From assembly GCA_963921195.1 (NCBI GenBank), contig OY992539.1, positions 155,280,162-155,344,161 on the forward strand: a DNA stretch of 64,000 nucleotides. Direction: 5' to 3'. Below, one piece after another: positions 1 through 12,378 of the stretch. The notes beneath the pieces are model-generated. The model was given only the letters and a program-made list of their open reading frames with translations, was not told the origin of the DNA and did no database searches. The position numbers and the translations under genes were made by a program. Position 1 is the stretch's first letter. Each line of letters begins with the position of its first letter. Origin of the DNA: Pegoplata infirma (lineage: Eukaryota; Arthropoda; Insecta; Diptera; Anthomyiidae).

Positions 1-2012
1 TATAATTTTTTGGGTTTGTTTAAAAAATATCAGTGTTACTTCTTAAACAAATAAATATTGTGAATCGGTTGAAAACAGGCTAAGGTGCGCTTGTTTAAGT
101 AAAAAACCTTTTTTGAATAGTTATACCTGCAACATTTTTATGACAGAAAAAGCTGTGCGCTTGCAAACATGTTTTTTTAAAACGAAATTGCTAAAATTGT
201 TGGATCATTTGATGGAAATTTTACCTGTTTATAAATATACATGTGAGGCATTCCACACCAAATGTTCAGTGAGAAAAAAATTGTGTACCAAAATTTTTTC
301 AATGGGTCCCGGGTAAAAAAGTTTTTTATATAACTAGGGTGAGATTTCTATGCAAATGCATGTTTTTTGTCGAAAGCCTAAAAACGATATCGACCAATTA
401 TCTTTCCGAATCAAGAGATTTGCATTAAATGGCATCGATTTGCTTTCGCATATTTTGCATATTTTGGTGAAAATACATATTTTTGCATATGACTTTTTTA
501 AAAAATGGAAAATTTCAGAACGGGTTCTGAAAATTTTCCAAAAAAATTTTAATCGATAGCCGATACAAAACTATACAAGAATCTAAATTTTTGAGATTTT
601 GGTGCATTTAATTTTTATTTGATATATATTTAAACAAGGCAACTTGACACAAATTTTACCATTTTTCCAATATTTGACCACGCCTCCTAAGCCCAGTTTT
701 TGAAAAATTGAACAACCAAAAACGTAATTTTCTTAGCTCCATATATGAGGCATTCCACACCAAATGTTCAGCCAAAAAAAAAGTTGTGTCGTGTCAATAT
801 GAAATCATTTTCAAAGTATTCGCTCTTAGGGTACTATTAAATAACAAAAATAAAATTTAAGTTTTTTCAAAAAGTGGGCCTTGTAGGCGTGGTCAAAAAT
901 TGAAAATATCTAACTTTTTTGCCTGAGCATCTTTACTTCAATATTTATGCAAATTAAATGAAACACAGTAAAGTCTTAAAGACAAAAGCTGTTATAGATT
1001 TTTGAATGGGCTATCAATTAAAAAAATAAAAATTGGAACATTTTCAGAAGAAGTTCTGAATTTTTTAAATTTAAACTTAAACTTTATTTATCAAAAAACA
1101 TGCCGCAATTTTATTTGTTTTTTATTTTTTTTAAAAAAAAGTTAAAGGAACTTTCTATCTGATCGGAAATTTTTAGAGATGTGCTTTGCCTTGTTTTCGA
1201 GAAATCAAAATTCAAAAATTGCAACACGCTTATTTTATACAATAATGGTATTTAAAACGTGTGCGTATGAGTAATATCAATACTTAAAAAATATTTTAAG
1301 AGGCGATGGTAGCGTGAGTGAGTTTTTAATAACGATTACGCACGCTCATGAAAGAAAAAATTTAGTTACGCACGATATTTTATTTTATTTATCTACGTGA
1401 GTAGAAAAAAATAAGTTACGGTCACGATGTTCACGTGAGCGTGAGTAAAATAAAATATCGTGCTTGAATATTTTTTTTTCTTTCATTAGCGTGCGTGATC
1501 GTGAATAAATACTCAGGCAAAAAAGTTTGATATTTTCAATATTTGACCACGCCTACAAGGCCCACTTTTTTAAAAAAAAAAAAAACTTAAATTTTATTTT
1601 TGTTATTTATTAGTACCCTAAGAGCGAATACTTTGCAAATGATATCCCATTGAAACCACTATGGTTTTTCTGTAGTGGAACAGTTGGTGTGGAATGCCTC
1701 ACATGGCTATCCATACAACCCATTTAAAAATTTACGGTTCACATGTTTTTTTTTTGCTGAACATTTGGTGTGGAATACCTCATACGTATATTTATAAATA
1801 GGTAAAATTTCCATCAAATGATCCCACAATTTTACCAATTTCATTTCAAAAATGTCAAATGTTTTTTGTCATAAAAATGTTGCAGGTATAACTCTTCAAA
1901 AAAGGTTTTTTACTTAAACAAGCGCACCTTAGCCTGTTTTCAACCGATTCACAATATTTATTTGTTTAAGAAGTAACACTGATATTTTTTAAACAAACCC
2001 AAAAAATTATAA
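1..2012. repeat. 2-kb foldback element (long inverted repeat)
   Basis: The first ~930 bases reappear as reverse complement in ~1510-2012. The outermost arm 1-115 matches 1900-2012, and inner blocks such as 840-915 match 1520-1610. A second, smaller inverted repeat (about 1340-1400 against 1425-1500) sits in the centre. There is no protein-coding signal in it. The left end may lie before the window, so the target duplication cannot be read. The architecture is that of a foldback or very long TIR non-autonomous DNA element; the superfamily is not assignable. Confidence 0.8.
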
Positions 2013-4360
2013 ATAGGATTTGGAAGTAACTGACACGCCCATTATTTTATTCCACTCACACTGACACTCACTAACAACCACGTGAGTAATATTAATTTTC
2101 AATCACGCTCACTTCTGATCATGTGTGAATCACGCACAAATCTAATTACGTTCCCATCTCTAGTTTATATGCATATGCGCATAAAATTACTACTAGTAAC
2201 AAGATTTATGAATAATGATTGAATTACAAGCGTTTCTGAAAAAATATAAAAATGCCCTATCACAAAACTTAGCATAACTCATTCATTTTTAAACCGATTG
2301 TTATGTTTTTTGGTGTTTTGGAAAGCTAATTTACTATACTTTTTTACAAAAAATTCCAAAAAATTGTTGAATGATGCACTTTCAACTTAGAGTGTAAAGA
2401 ATATGACAAATTTTTCAAAAAATACGTTTTTTTTTTACTTAAGCGATCGTAGCTCAGCCAATTCTTGATCGATTTTTAATATTTTTGTTTTGTTTGAAAG
2501 GTAAGACCTATACCTTTAAAACAAATCCATAAAATCGAAAATCGGTTGCAAACTAACAAAGTAATAATTTTTTAAAATTGTAATTTAAGAATTTCCGTTT
2601 TCCAACACATTTGCCAATAAAAAACGTACTTAACGAAGTGATCCAGAAAAACTATGAGTATATCAGTACTCTATGGACTCCAACCAACCCGAATTATCAT
2701 ATGAGAACCCCTGCATAAATTATTTTTGGTCTTTTGTAGCACAGTGTAATTAGTTCCAAACAGGGTTCCCGGGTTATAAGTTGCCGCATCTAAGATTTTT
2801 TAGATCCTTGATAGATTATATGGTTTTCTAAACTGTTTTTACAATATTTTTTTTTGAGTGTACACTAACTTTCGAAGATAACAGTAGAAATTTATTTTAA
2901 CAATGTTAAGAAGTGTCAAACAAATCTACTTTTTAATAAGGATTTTATTCAAAAATTTTATTTTTGAGTTCCAAGTCGTCAACTACATTTCAAAATGCCA
3001 CTACGGGCAGCCGTAGATGATGCAAGAGCTAGGGGCTCAACTTCCCTATTTAGATCTTTAGAGATTTCTGCTGTAACTCGTATTTTTGTTCTCGCAGATT
3101 TTGACAAAAAAGTTAATTGCGGTCGCCCAGGTTTCGATTTAGTGGAGGCAGGCTGCGTTTCAAGTTTTTTTTAGCCAAGTATTGCCTTTAAGCCAAACAG
3201 CATGCTGTCTTTCAAAAATTTTCAAACTCCTACAACTTTTAATCCTTTTCATATTTATATTTGAACAAAATATTCTTAATTCCTCCTTTATATATTGTTT
3301 AAAGTTTTCGAAACATTCACTCTCAGCAATGTATGAAAAGAAATGGTCAGAAATAGCGGCTCCTTATCCACATCTGCTTTATTTCTCTCGCCATGTATTA
3401 AATAACTCTGAATTTGGCACTCAGTAGTCACCTGGAAAAATGGGTATAAAAAAAAAGTTTGCACATATCCGACCTTGAAATTTTTTAAATTCGGAAGGTA
3501 ATTGATTGTCCTAGAGAACTTTTATGGTTTTATAGCTAACATATGCTATCATTTTTTTTAAAGTCAAAATAAAATTCCAATACATACTTCAATAAGTTCA
3601 TCTTAAGGTCACTTCAATTTTTCTAATAAAATCGATCTAATAGATGAGTTCACCAACATTTCACTATTTATCATTAAAGTACTCACCTTTGACATTATTT
3701 TCCATTTTTTAGTTTTTAAAAACTATAAATTCTTAATATAAAAACTTTTGTTAGAAGCTATCACAAAATTCGCTGCTCTCAATCGTTATTTTATAACTAA
3801 GTAAGAAATTGCAAGAAAAACTACTGATAAAGTGACAGTACATCAATTCTGTCGAAAAATTGAGAAAGAATTGTTTACTTTGTTAAGTTTTTTTTATATT
3901 AATGTGAAAAAAAAAAATTGTTTGCAAAAATTTTAATTTTGACTTTTGGCCAAAAAATGGGTAAAATTTCCTATAGTGCACTAGAGTTATGAATCCTTAA
4001 AGGCTCAATAAGCTAATTATATGTAAAAGTATATAGAAAAAAGCACATTAAAGTGTGAAAAGAATTTGTATGGATAACATTAAAGTCTTTTTAATCATTG
4101 CTTTCATTAGCTGAATTTAATTAAATTATTTAAAATTTACGATTCAATTAAAAAGTCACATGTATTATACGGTGCTACAGTTATCTGGTGTGTTAATTAT
4201 TAAAAGCGTCTGACACAGTAAAATTTAAAATTTATTGTTAAAAAAAAAAAAATAAAAATATTTAATTTTAAAAAAATTATAACGTTTTAATAATTTTAAA
4301 AATAGGTAAAATTTGTTTAATTTTAAAACTGTAAAAAATTTTCAAATTAAACCATTTAGT
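2013..4360. other. AT-rich stretch, no gene recognised
   Basis: Apart from the minus-strand relic at 2995-3363 I see only AT-rich sequence with homopolymer runs, no long open frame and no RNA gene. It is upstream of the only host gene and probably consists of decayed repeats. Confidence 0.5.
2995..3363 (-). pseudogene. Degenerate ORF relic of a repeat-associated protein
   Basis: Read on the minus strand, 3363-3160 gives an open segment containing DHFFSYIAESECFENF and ending in a stop. After a frame change, 3134-2995 continues with KPGRPQLTFLSKSARTKIR, a basic GRP-type segment. I recall similar GRP-x-F-x-S-x-R-T-K segments in repetitive unannotated arthropod ORFs, but cannot name the family. 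It is broken by at least one frameshift and has no visible start. It could equally be a fragment of a domesticated or viral-type ORF, so treat the function as unknown. Confidence 0.4.
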
Positions 4361-4873
4361 AGAGTCCGACCGAAACCAGTTTTCGAGGCCGAACCGAATA
4401 TTCGGCCGATAAAGCAATATTCGGCCGAAACCGAACCGAAACCGAAACTTAAAAAAAATTACCGCCTGGCATGAATAAAATTATTAAAAAGTTGTTAAAG
4501 GTAAATATACAGCATATAATGCTTTTAAACCATAGGAATGTTGTATTTTTGAAAAAAAAAAAATATGTTTTTTAAAAAACTTACAAAAAAAATTGTGCAT
4601 TTCGTTTGAAGATTAGGAGAAAATAATTTTTGAACTGAAACATTTTTACATTTATTGCATAAACTTGTAACATTTTCTTCAATTGAACTGAATCAAGTGT
4701 AATGAAATACGAAATCAAAAAATTCAGCGACTTTTTTACATATTTTTCAAAATACCAAAAAGTTTCGGTTTCGGCTAATATTCGGCCAAAATTTTGCCGA
4801 ATACCGAATAGTGGCCGAAACCCCATTATTCGGCCGAAACCGAGACCGAAACCGAATATTCGGTCGGACTCTA
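4361..4873. mobile_element. hAT-type MITE, copy 1 (513 bp)
   Basis: The termini are TAGAGTCCGACCGAA and its reverse complement. They are flanked by an 8-bp target duplication, CCATTTAG at 4353-4360 and CCATTTGG at 4874-4881 (7 of 8 match). Subterminal regions are rich in the alternating motif ATTCGGCC/GGCCGAAT. An 8-bp duplication is the hallmark of hAT transposition. No transposase is encoded. Two further family members lie at 31899-32384 and 53144-57867. Confidence 0.85.
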
Positions 4874-4881
4874 CCATTTGG

Positions 4882-5700
4882 ACAATTTTTTAAATTTAAC
4901 AACCTTAAACAAATAAACCATTTTAAAAATTTCAAGAATTATAATAAATGTTTAAGCGTCGAACCAGAAAAAATCAAGTATCATAAAGGCATTACAAAAT
5001 AAATACTTTTTACAACTTTTAACAATTTTTAAAATCGTTAAATTTTTAAAATTGTTAATCGTTTTAAAACGTTTAATGTTGTTTAAATTCTTAAAAATAT
5101 TAAGATTTTTAAAACTATTGAATTTTTTAAAATTGCTAAAATTTAAAAACTTATACGTTTACATTTTTAAACATTTAAATTTCAACTTAAACAATTTTAA
5201 AAAAATTAACGGTTTTAAGAATTTTAACAATTTTAAGGATTTTAGCAATTGGTAAAATTTTAAAAATTATTTAATAACCTAAACTCTAAAAAGCTTAACA
5301 ATTTTAAGAATACAATAATGGAATTCACGTCAGAAATTTTAGTCTTGCAAAATTGCGCAATATCAAAATTGCAACTTTTTTTGCTTGTTTCTTTGTGAAT
5401 AAAAGCAATTGTTTTTATATTAAAATAAATTGCAAATCTTTTCTTGCAACTACGCATCATATAATAGAAAAATAAAAATTTTATTAAAATTTTTTTTAAA
5501 AAAATGTTGCAATATTGCACTGTTGCAAGGGTCAAAAAATTCTGAAGTGAATACCCTGAATAACTTTCAAAGTTTTAAGAATTTTTAAATAGTTAGAATT
5601 TTAAAAGTTTTAGAAACTAGAAGAATTTTTAACAATTTTAATCATATTAGCAATTGTTAAAATTTTTAAAGTTTTAAAAATGTGTAAGGTTGTTAAAATT
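4882..5700. repeat. Low-complexity TTTTAAAA-rich tract
   Basis: It is dominated by degenerate short repeats of the type ttttaaaattg on both strands, with no credible gene. Short open frames here encode only Asn/Lys/Leu/Phe-rich peptides, as expected from base composition. Confidence 0.7.
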
Positions 5701-5712
5701 ACAAATGAGGGG

Positions 5713-6735
5713 GTTAGAGCACAAGGGGTTCAAGTGCCTTATATTTGATAATGAGAAAAAAGAGGTTAAAGTTAAATTGCAATAAAAAATGTTAGATGCT
5801 ATCTATAATATTATTTTTTAGTTAATAGAGATCCTGAGATATATTTTAATCTAACAAGTTAAAAAAATACCATCTTTTACGTATACAAGCACACAAAAAT
5901 TGCCTTTGAAGTAAGTAAGTCGCACTTATACCCCTTGTGCTCTAACTTTTTTTTATAAATTTCTATTTAGAGAACAAGGGGTTCAAGTGCCTTATATTTA
6001 ATAATGAGAAAAAAGGGGTTAAAGTTAAATTACAATAAAAAATGTTAGGTGCTATCGAGTATATTATTTTTAAGGTAATGGAGCTCCTGAGATATATTTT
6101 AATCTAACAAGTTAAAAAAATACCGTCTTTTACATCCTTTTGCACCCAAAAATTGCATCTGAAGTAAGTAAGTCGCACTTATACCCCTTGTGCTCTAACT
6201 TTTTTTTATAAATTTGTAAATTCGGAAAAGGAAAACCACATTTCATTAAGAAAATCTGTAATGGTTCTTTGTTTCATTTTTTAGACGTCATAATCAGATT
6301 CCATGACTTCATTGGGCTCATCTTCATCTTCATTAGGACATCCCGTCAAATCTAAACTTTCGAATTTCGTATCATAATACCTGCCGAACGATGGCCATGG
6401 AGTAGCTAATTGTGGGAAAATTTATGAAAATTTTGGCTAGGTCATATTCAGCCGGCAACTAGCGGTCAAAGTTTGTAAAAAATGGCATTTTTCGACAAAA
6501 TGTTATATCCGAATTATTTAACCAAATCTGCCTCAAAAATTAGATGATATCTAGTATATTATTATTAGATGATATCTAGTATATTATTTTTTAGTTAATA
6601 GAGTTCCTGAGATATATTTTTATCTAACAAGTTAAAAAAATACCATCTTTTACAAATGCAAGAACCCAAAAATTGCCTTTAAAGTAAGTTAGTCGCACTT
6701 ATACCCCTTGTGCTCTAACTTTTTTTTATAAATTT
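5713..6735. repeat. Tandemly duplicated ~260-550 bp repeat
   Basis: A block of about 250 bp begins with the words 'gagcacaaggggttcaagtg' and ends with 'accccttgtgctctaac', which are mutually inverted, so each copy is bounded by short inverted repeats. It occurs at 5713-5950 and 5970-6200 and in part at 6570-6725. The second and third copies carry a downstream extension (6210-6480 and 6735-7030) holding a small coding-like segment. Confidence 0.75.
6281..6405 (-). pseudogene. C-terminal exon-like ORF, copy 1
   Basis: The minus strand from 6405 to the stop at 6281 reads TPWPSFGRYYDTKFESLDL followed by an acidic tail of Glu/Asp/Pro/Asn residues and a TAA stop. An AG just upstream (…cacaattAG) could be a splice acceptor, so this looks like the terminal exon of a transposon protein. 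The same peptide occurs again at 6822-6946. The upstream part of the protein is not visible in frame. Family not recognised. Confidence 0.4.
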
Positions 6736-6821
6736 ATAAATATATGAAAAATCGGTAGTCATACGTAAAAGGAAAACCACATTTTATTACGAAAATCTTC
6801 AATGGTTCTTTGTTGCATTTT

Positions 6822-6946
6822 TTAGTCGTTGTAAACAGATTCCTTGACATCATCGGGCTCATCTTCATCCTCATTAGGGCGTCCCGTCAAATCTAAACTT
6901 TCGAATTTTGTGCCGTAATACCTGCCGAACGATGGCCACGGAGTAG
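6822..6946 (-). pseudogene. C-terminal exon-like ORF, copy 2
   Basis: It is a duplicate of the segment at 6281-6405. The frame stays open to its stop, with about eight amino-acid differences, including D to G after RYY and C to R, and the acidic tail is kept. The copy lies in the next repeat of the tandem array. Whether the reading frame was ever under selection at this locus cannot be judged from two copies. Confidence 0.4.
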
Positions 6947-6984
6947 CTAATTGTGGGAAAATTTATGAAAATTTTTTGCAAGGT

Positions 6985-7620
6985 CATCTTTAGTTTAGTC
7001 GGCAACCAACTGTAAAAGTTAAAAAAATGACGTTTTTGGACCAAAATGCGTATCCGAATTATTAAACCAAATCTAGCTAAAAAATAAGGAAGTTTTGGGT
7101 ACTTTATTAGAAAAATATTTAAAAAATTCCAAAATAGCGATTTTGGTCCACAGATGCTAATTTTCAAACATAAAAAATATTTTTTAACAAAATTTGTCTT
7201 AAAAGTCGAAAAATGTTGAGAAGTTTATGTGGAATATATATAAAATATAAAAACACGATTTTGGTCCAAAAATGGTGATTAGCATCTGTGGACCAAAATC
7301 TTTGATCAGCATTTTTGAACTAAAATCGTGTTTTTTATATTTTTTTAATATATAAAATGCTTTACATTTTCAAAGTTTTGAGACCAATTTGGATAAAAAA
7401 AAATAATTTATGTGTTCAAAAATCAGCATCTGTGGACCAACATTTTTTTTGTATTTTTTGATATTTTTCCTATAAAGTACGCAACCATTCCTAATTTTTG
7501 AGCCGGATTTGGTGAAAAAATTTGGACATGAATTTTGATTCAAAAACGCCATTTTTTCAAATTTTGACCGCTGGTTACCGACCTAAGATGTTCTTGCTAA
7601 ATTTTATTAAATTTATTTTT
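6985..7620. repeat. Imperfect ~630-bp palindrome
   Basis: The left arm (about 6985-7290) and right arm (about 7300-7620) are reverse complements with scattered mismatches. The motif 'gattttggtcca' and its complement recur, and the centre is near 7295. Its left edge overlaps the tandem block above. No coding content. Confidence 0.65.
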
Positions 7621-7932
7621 AAACTAGCTGTTTTGCACCCGGCGTTGCCCGGGTTGAAAAAAATATTATGAAATGAATGAGTTTTTTATTAGTCAATTTA
7701 TCTACTTCTTCGTAGCTTTTCATTGGTGAATATAAACCTATTCATGAGGTTTGGTCGATTTTTTTCGATTTCGCTTAGCGTCGGGAACATGGTGTGTACG
7801 TTTTCCTCCGTCATGGGAACAAACCTAATATTAATGCATTTGTTTAATGGCCTTTAAAAGGAACCTATAGTTCCATCCTCGGTTAGCACTTTATGTAGTG
7901 AAAGCATCAATAAAGACATAACTTTCACTGTA

Positions 7933-8666
7933 CCCAGCAAAACTTAGATTACCAAATAAGGTATAAAATAAGGTATAGGATCTCTTATTTTATACATTGC
8001 AGCATTGATGATTTTAACAGGCGATGAGACTCAAAGTAATGCATCCACATTATCACAAAGAATACCAGTAAGGTATAAAATAAGTCATAAATTTATAACG
8101 AAGAATACGAGTAAGGTGTAAAATATATGATATTTTATAGGTTACGAGTAAGGTATATAATATAGCATACCAGAACGCAATATATAAGGTGTTACGAGTA
8201 GTGAAAAAGTAATTTTGTATTAAGTTTACTCACGTGATTGTAAATGAGTGTAAGTAGATAAAATATGCTCGTGAGTGTGTTTCGTTAGAAATTTCCTGTC
8301 GTGAGCCTATCTCTAGTTTAAACTTATGCATTTTTTTATAAAATAATTATTTTTTATGTTATTGTAATGCATTATGCATCCAATTATAAATAATGCATTA
8401 TTTCAAACTTTCAAATAATACATAATGTAACCAAATATAAGTCATCCATGATTTAATGTTTAGAAATAATAAATATGAAATACATTTTTTCCAATAATCA
8501 TGCATTACGTAGCAAATTATTAGTAATGCATTATTTTTCACTTTAAAATAATACGTTGTGGAACAAATGTTTGGTAAGACATCCTAAAATAATGCTACAA
8601 ATAAGGTATATACATTACCTGGTAATGTGTTATATAATCACTACCCATTACCAAAGTTTTGCTGGG
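7933..8666. mobile_element. TA-inserting MITE, CCCAGCAAAA family, copy 1
   Basis: The terminal inverted repeats are CCCAGCAAAACTTAGATTACC and the complement of CATTACCAAAGTTTTGCTGGG. They are flanked on both sides by TA (7931-7932, 8667-8668). TA duplication points to the Tc1/mariner group. It contains only AT-rich sequence with 'ggtataaaataagg' and 'aataatgcat' repeats. Confidence 0.75.
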
Positions 8667-8950
8667 TAGTTCAAGTGGGTGTGGCATTTAACGCATTTAG
8701 TTCAATTTTGGTCTCATGTGACCTATAGTTCCCCTATTAGTTAGCACGTGAAGAAAATTGCAATTAAATTTACTCAGCAGACATAACTCACGCTAAAGTA
8801 CAAAGGGGCGTGTCATTATATGCCTTTTTATCAATCGCTGTTTAATATTGGCTCTATCACTATTTGTGTTGGAAATTTCATTGAAATCGGCTCAACTGTT
8901 TTCAGGTTCTGATATAGCAAATAGTTCGCGTTCAGTTAGTTCTAACAGTA

Positions 8951-9377
8951 CCCAGCAAAAACTTGCATTACCAAGTAATGAAATGTGTAATGGGAAATTC
9001 AAAAGTTATAACTACTTCTGATTCGAATTACCTTTCCCTTTACATTTACAAGCAAATGTGCCAAATGTAATGATTATCAAACCAATATTAATAACTAATT
9101 ACATATATACTTAAAGGTAATGAAAAAATTATTTAAAAAAAAAAATTTTAAAAATAAAAAAATATTTAATTTTATTTTGTTTTTATTCAAAATAATGTAC
9201 AGTGAGTCAAAAAGTGAAAATCTAGTTCTGAAATTTTTTTATTTTATTATAATGACTTATGTTAGTCATTATTAATAAGTCCTTATTTTACATTTCAAAA
9301 TAATGCTAAAGGTAATATTCTGTCATTACTAAGTAATTAGAATGGTAATGATGTGTCATTACCAAGTTTTTGCTGGG
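8951..9377. mobile_element. TA-inserting MITE, CCCAGCAAAA family, copy 2
   Basis: The 427-bp element has TIRs CCCAGCAAAAACTTGCATTACC and the complement of ATTACCAAGTTTTTGCTGGG, each flanked by TA. It has the same terminal motif as the element at 7933-8666 but is shorter. It is inserted in the same Helitron. Confidence 0.75.
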
Positions 9378-10025
9378 TAGTGTTTAAAGAAATTGGTTAA
9401 GTCGTTTTTGCATTATAGCAAATACGCCAGAAATAGCGTTCTGTATATTACAAATTGACGTGGCATTTTACACCCATTTGTCTAATCGCGGGCTAATATG
9501 GCATGTCGTTCAACAGGAAAAAATATATTTTTTTAAGTTAATACAAAGGGGTGCGGCATTTTAAGCCCCTTTCCCGATCACCACGGTAAATACCATCTGT
9601 GGTGAAAATTTAATTAAAACTGGTTTCACCGTTAACGCGTGTGTACGGATCGGGCAGAAATAAATTTCAATGTTATGCAAAGGGACGTGGCAATTCACGC
9701 CTTTGTCTGGTCGTGTCTATAGTTTCCTCCTAAATAAGTACTAACTAACTGTGGTGAAAATTAAAATAACCGTTTAAAACGTGATTACGGAAAGGCAGAA
9801 TGAACTTTCAGTACATTGCAAAAGGCGTGGCAGTTGATACATTCTAAAGTGCACGCCTCTGTAAGTACTATCTATGGAAAAAAGTTTGTTAAAATCGGTT
9901 TAGTCGTTTAAGCGTTATTAAGGAACAGGCAGAAACACTTTCAATATAGTACAAAGGCGCGTGTCAACTTACGCCCCTTTGTCCGAACCGCGCTCTGTTT
10001 TAATCTATAGTTCCATCCTCTGTAA

Positions 10026-10177
10026 AGGTGCATACAGACGACGCAATATTATGTACAATATTCAATTATATTGATGGTGTGTGGGTAAGATTGACCATTG
10101 TACAATCGTCAATATTACCCACACACCTTCAATATAATTGAATATTGTACATAATATTGCGTCGTATGTAGGTACCT
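10026..10177. mobile_element. 152-bp hairpin MITE with TAA target duplication
   Basis: Nearly the whole element is one stem-loop. The left arm GACGCAATATTATGTACAAT is complementary to ATTGTACATAATATTGCGTC on the right, and the loop is about 30 bp. It is flanked by TAA at 10023-10025 and 10178-10180. The empty-site sequence 'cctctgtaagtac' occurs in a neighbouring unit of the host Helitron (near 9855). A 3-bp TAA/TTA duplication fits the PIF/Harbinger group. Confidence 0.75.
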
Positions 10178-10499
10178 TAAGTACTTACTATCTGTGGTAA
10201 AAATTTCATTCTAATCGGTTTAGCAGTTTATGCTATATTACGGAACAGACAGAAATAGCGTTCAAATAAATAAAAATGGGCGTGCTATAAGGGTTCAAGT
10301 TGAAAAAATGCAGAAGAAAAATTGAATTTCTAAAAATTATAGACATTTCTGGTATTTCCTATACCGGTTTCGAACACCCCAGTTAGTGTCATCATCAGTA
10401 GGATTTTAAGTGTCGGTTTGTCTTGTTAATGAAAACTGTTTTTTATATATGTTATTATTTATTTATTATCTATTTTATTTTTTTTAAGCATGATTACGG

Positions 10500-11580
10500 A
10501 ACATGCAGAAAAAACTTTCAGTATAGTAAAAAGGGGCGTGACATTATTTCTATTATAATTTCTAGTTTTCGGCTCGGTTAGTACTATCTTTGGTAAAAAC
10601 TTCATTAAAATCGGTTTAGCCGTTTATGCGTGATTGCGAAACAGGAAGAAATAACATTCAATGTAATACAAAGGGGCGTGGCATTATACGCCCCCTTTCT
10701 TCGATCGTCCTCTATTTTGGATCATTCTTTTCGCTTCGGTTAATACTATCTGGTGAAAATTTCATGATGAAAATCAGTTCAGCTGTTTAAGCGTAATTGC
10801 ATAAAAAGCAGAATTAGCTTTCAGTGTAACAAAAAGGGGCGTGGTATTTTACGCCCGTTTTTTTGATCGCCCTCTATTGTGGCTCATAGTTTTCGCCTCG
10901 GTTAGTACTATCTGTGGTGAAAATTTCATGAAAATCGGTTCAGCCGTTTTTCCGTTATTGCCGGACAGACAGATATAGCTTTAGAATGGTACAAAGGGGC
11001 GTGGCATTTTACGCCCTTTTTTCCGATTGCTGTCGCTTATGACCTATAGTTCCCGCCTCGGTTAGTACTATCTGTGGTGAAAATTTCATGAAAATCGGTT
11101 CAGCCGTTTTTCCGTTATTGCCGGACAGGCAAATATAGCTTAAGCATGGTACAAAGGGGCGTGGCATTTTACGCCCCTTTGTCCGATCGCGGTCGCATAT
11201 GGCCTTTAGTTCCCGCCTCGGTTAATACTATCTGTGGTGAAAATTTCATGAAAATCGTTTCAGCCGTTTTTCCGTTATTGCCGGACAGGCAGATATAGCT
11301 TTAGAATGGTACAAAGGGGCGTGGCATTTCACGCCCCTTTTCCGATCGCGATCGCTTATGACCTATAGTTCCCGCCTCGGTTAGTACTGTCTGTGGTGAA
11401 AATTTCATGAAAATCGGTTCAGCCGTTTTTCCGTTATTGTCATACAGGCAGATATAGCTTTAGCATGGTACAAAGGGGCGTGGCATTTTACGCCCCTTTG
11501 TCCGATCGCGGTCGCTTATGGCCTATAGTTCCCGCCTCGGTTAGTACTATCTGTGGTGAAAATTTCATGAAAATCTGTTA
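10500..11580. repeat. Helitron minisatellite, ~175-180 bp unit
   Basis: Six or so tandem units contain the words 'aaaggggcgtggcatttta' 'cgcccctt', 'gcctcggttagtactatctg' and 'ggtgaaaatttcatgaaaat'. Every unit carries the complementary pair GGGGCGTGGC/ACGCCCC, that is, a small hairpin. More diverged units extend back to about 8680. The same unit occurs in inverted orientation in the Helitron at 48118-49641. Confidence 0.85.
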
Positions 11581-11689
11581 AGCCGTTCTGTACTTATTGC
11601 GGAATAGACAGAGAGACAGACAGAAAGACAGACAGACAGACAAACCAACAATCAGATTTATAATATTAATAAGGATAATAAGGATTGTC

Positions 11690-12378
11690 TGTTAGAAATT
11701 TTCTATAGAAAATCCCTCTTTTAGAAATTACAGAAAAATTGTCTTTGAGAAATTTTCTATAAAAAATTTTTCTTCCAGAAATTTTCTATGGAAAAATTGT
11801 TTTTCAGAAATTTTCTATAGAAGAATTGTCTTTAAAAAAAAATTTTGTAGAAAAATTGTATTTGAAAAAGTTTCTGTAGAAAAATTGTCTTTGAGAAATA
11901 TTCTATAGAAAAATTGTCTTTAAGAAATTTTCTAATAAAAAATTGCCTTTCAGAAATTTTCTATGGAAAATTATCTTTGTTAAATTTTCTATAGAAAAAT
12001 TATGTTTAAAAAATTTTCTAGTAAAGAATTGTCTTTGAGAAATTTTCTATTAAAGAATTATCTTTGAGAAATTTTCTATAGAAAAATTGTCTTTGAGAAA
12101 TTTTCTATAAAAAAATTGTCTCTAAAAAATTGTTGATAGAAAAATTGTCGTTCAAAAATTTAATATAAAAAATTATCTTTCAGAAATTTTCTATAGGAAA
12201 ATATTCTTCCAGAAATTTTCTATCGAAAAATTATCTTTCAGAAATTTTCTATAGAAGTATTGTCTTTTAGAAAACTTCTATAGAAAAATTGTCTTTCAGA
12301 AATTTTCTATAGAAGAATTGTCTTTGAGAAAATGTCTATAAAAAAATTGTCTTAAAGAAATTTTCTATAGAAGAGTTG
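11690..12378. repeat. 30-bp tandem array, left part
   Basis: There are about 23 diverged copies of a unit close to 'gaaaaattgtctttgagaaa' plus 'ttttctatag'. The unit is partly self-complementary (GAAATTTTC) and joined by CTATAG. The array resumes at 15931 after the inserted element 12379-15930. Confidence 0.85.

Larger units (their letters stand above)
7624..11675 (-). mobile_element. Non-autonomous Helitron, minus orientation (4.05 kb)
   Basis: Read on the minus strand the element starts TCCTTATTAATATTATAAAT after an A (11675) and ends with a GC-rich hairpin, CCCGGGCAACGCCGGG, then CAGCTAG before a T (7624). The ends TC…hairpin…CTAG in an A/T target without duplication are the canonical Helitron signature. 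A second copy with the same ends lies at 48118-49641. No Rep/helicase ORF is present. Much of its length is a minisatellite (10500-11580). At least three other elements (7933-8666, 8951-9377, 10026-10177) are inserted in it. Confidence 0.8.

Noticed and set aside
4702..5002. Opposed 60-98 codon frames with Arg/Pro/Asn repeats
   Set aside because: They arise from the subterminal attcggcc-type repeats of the hAT MITE.
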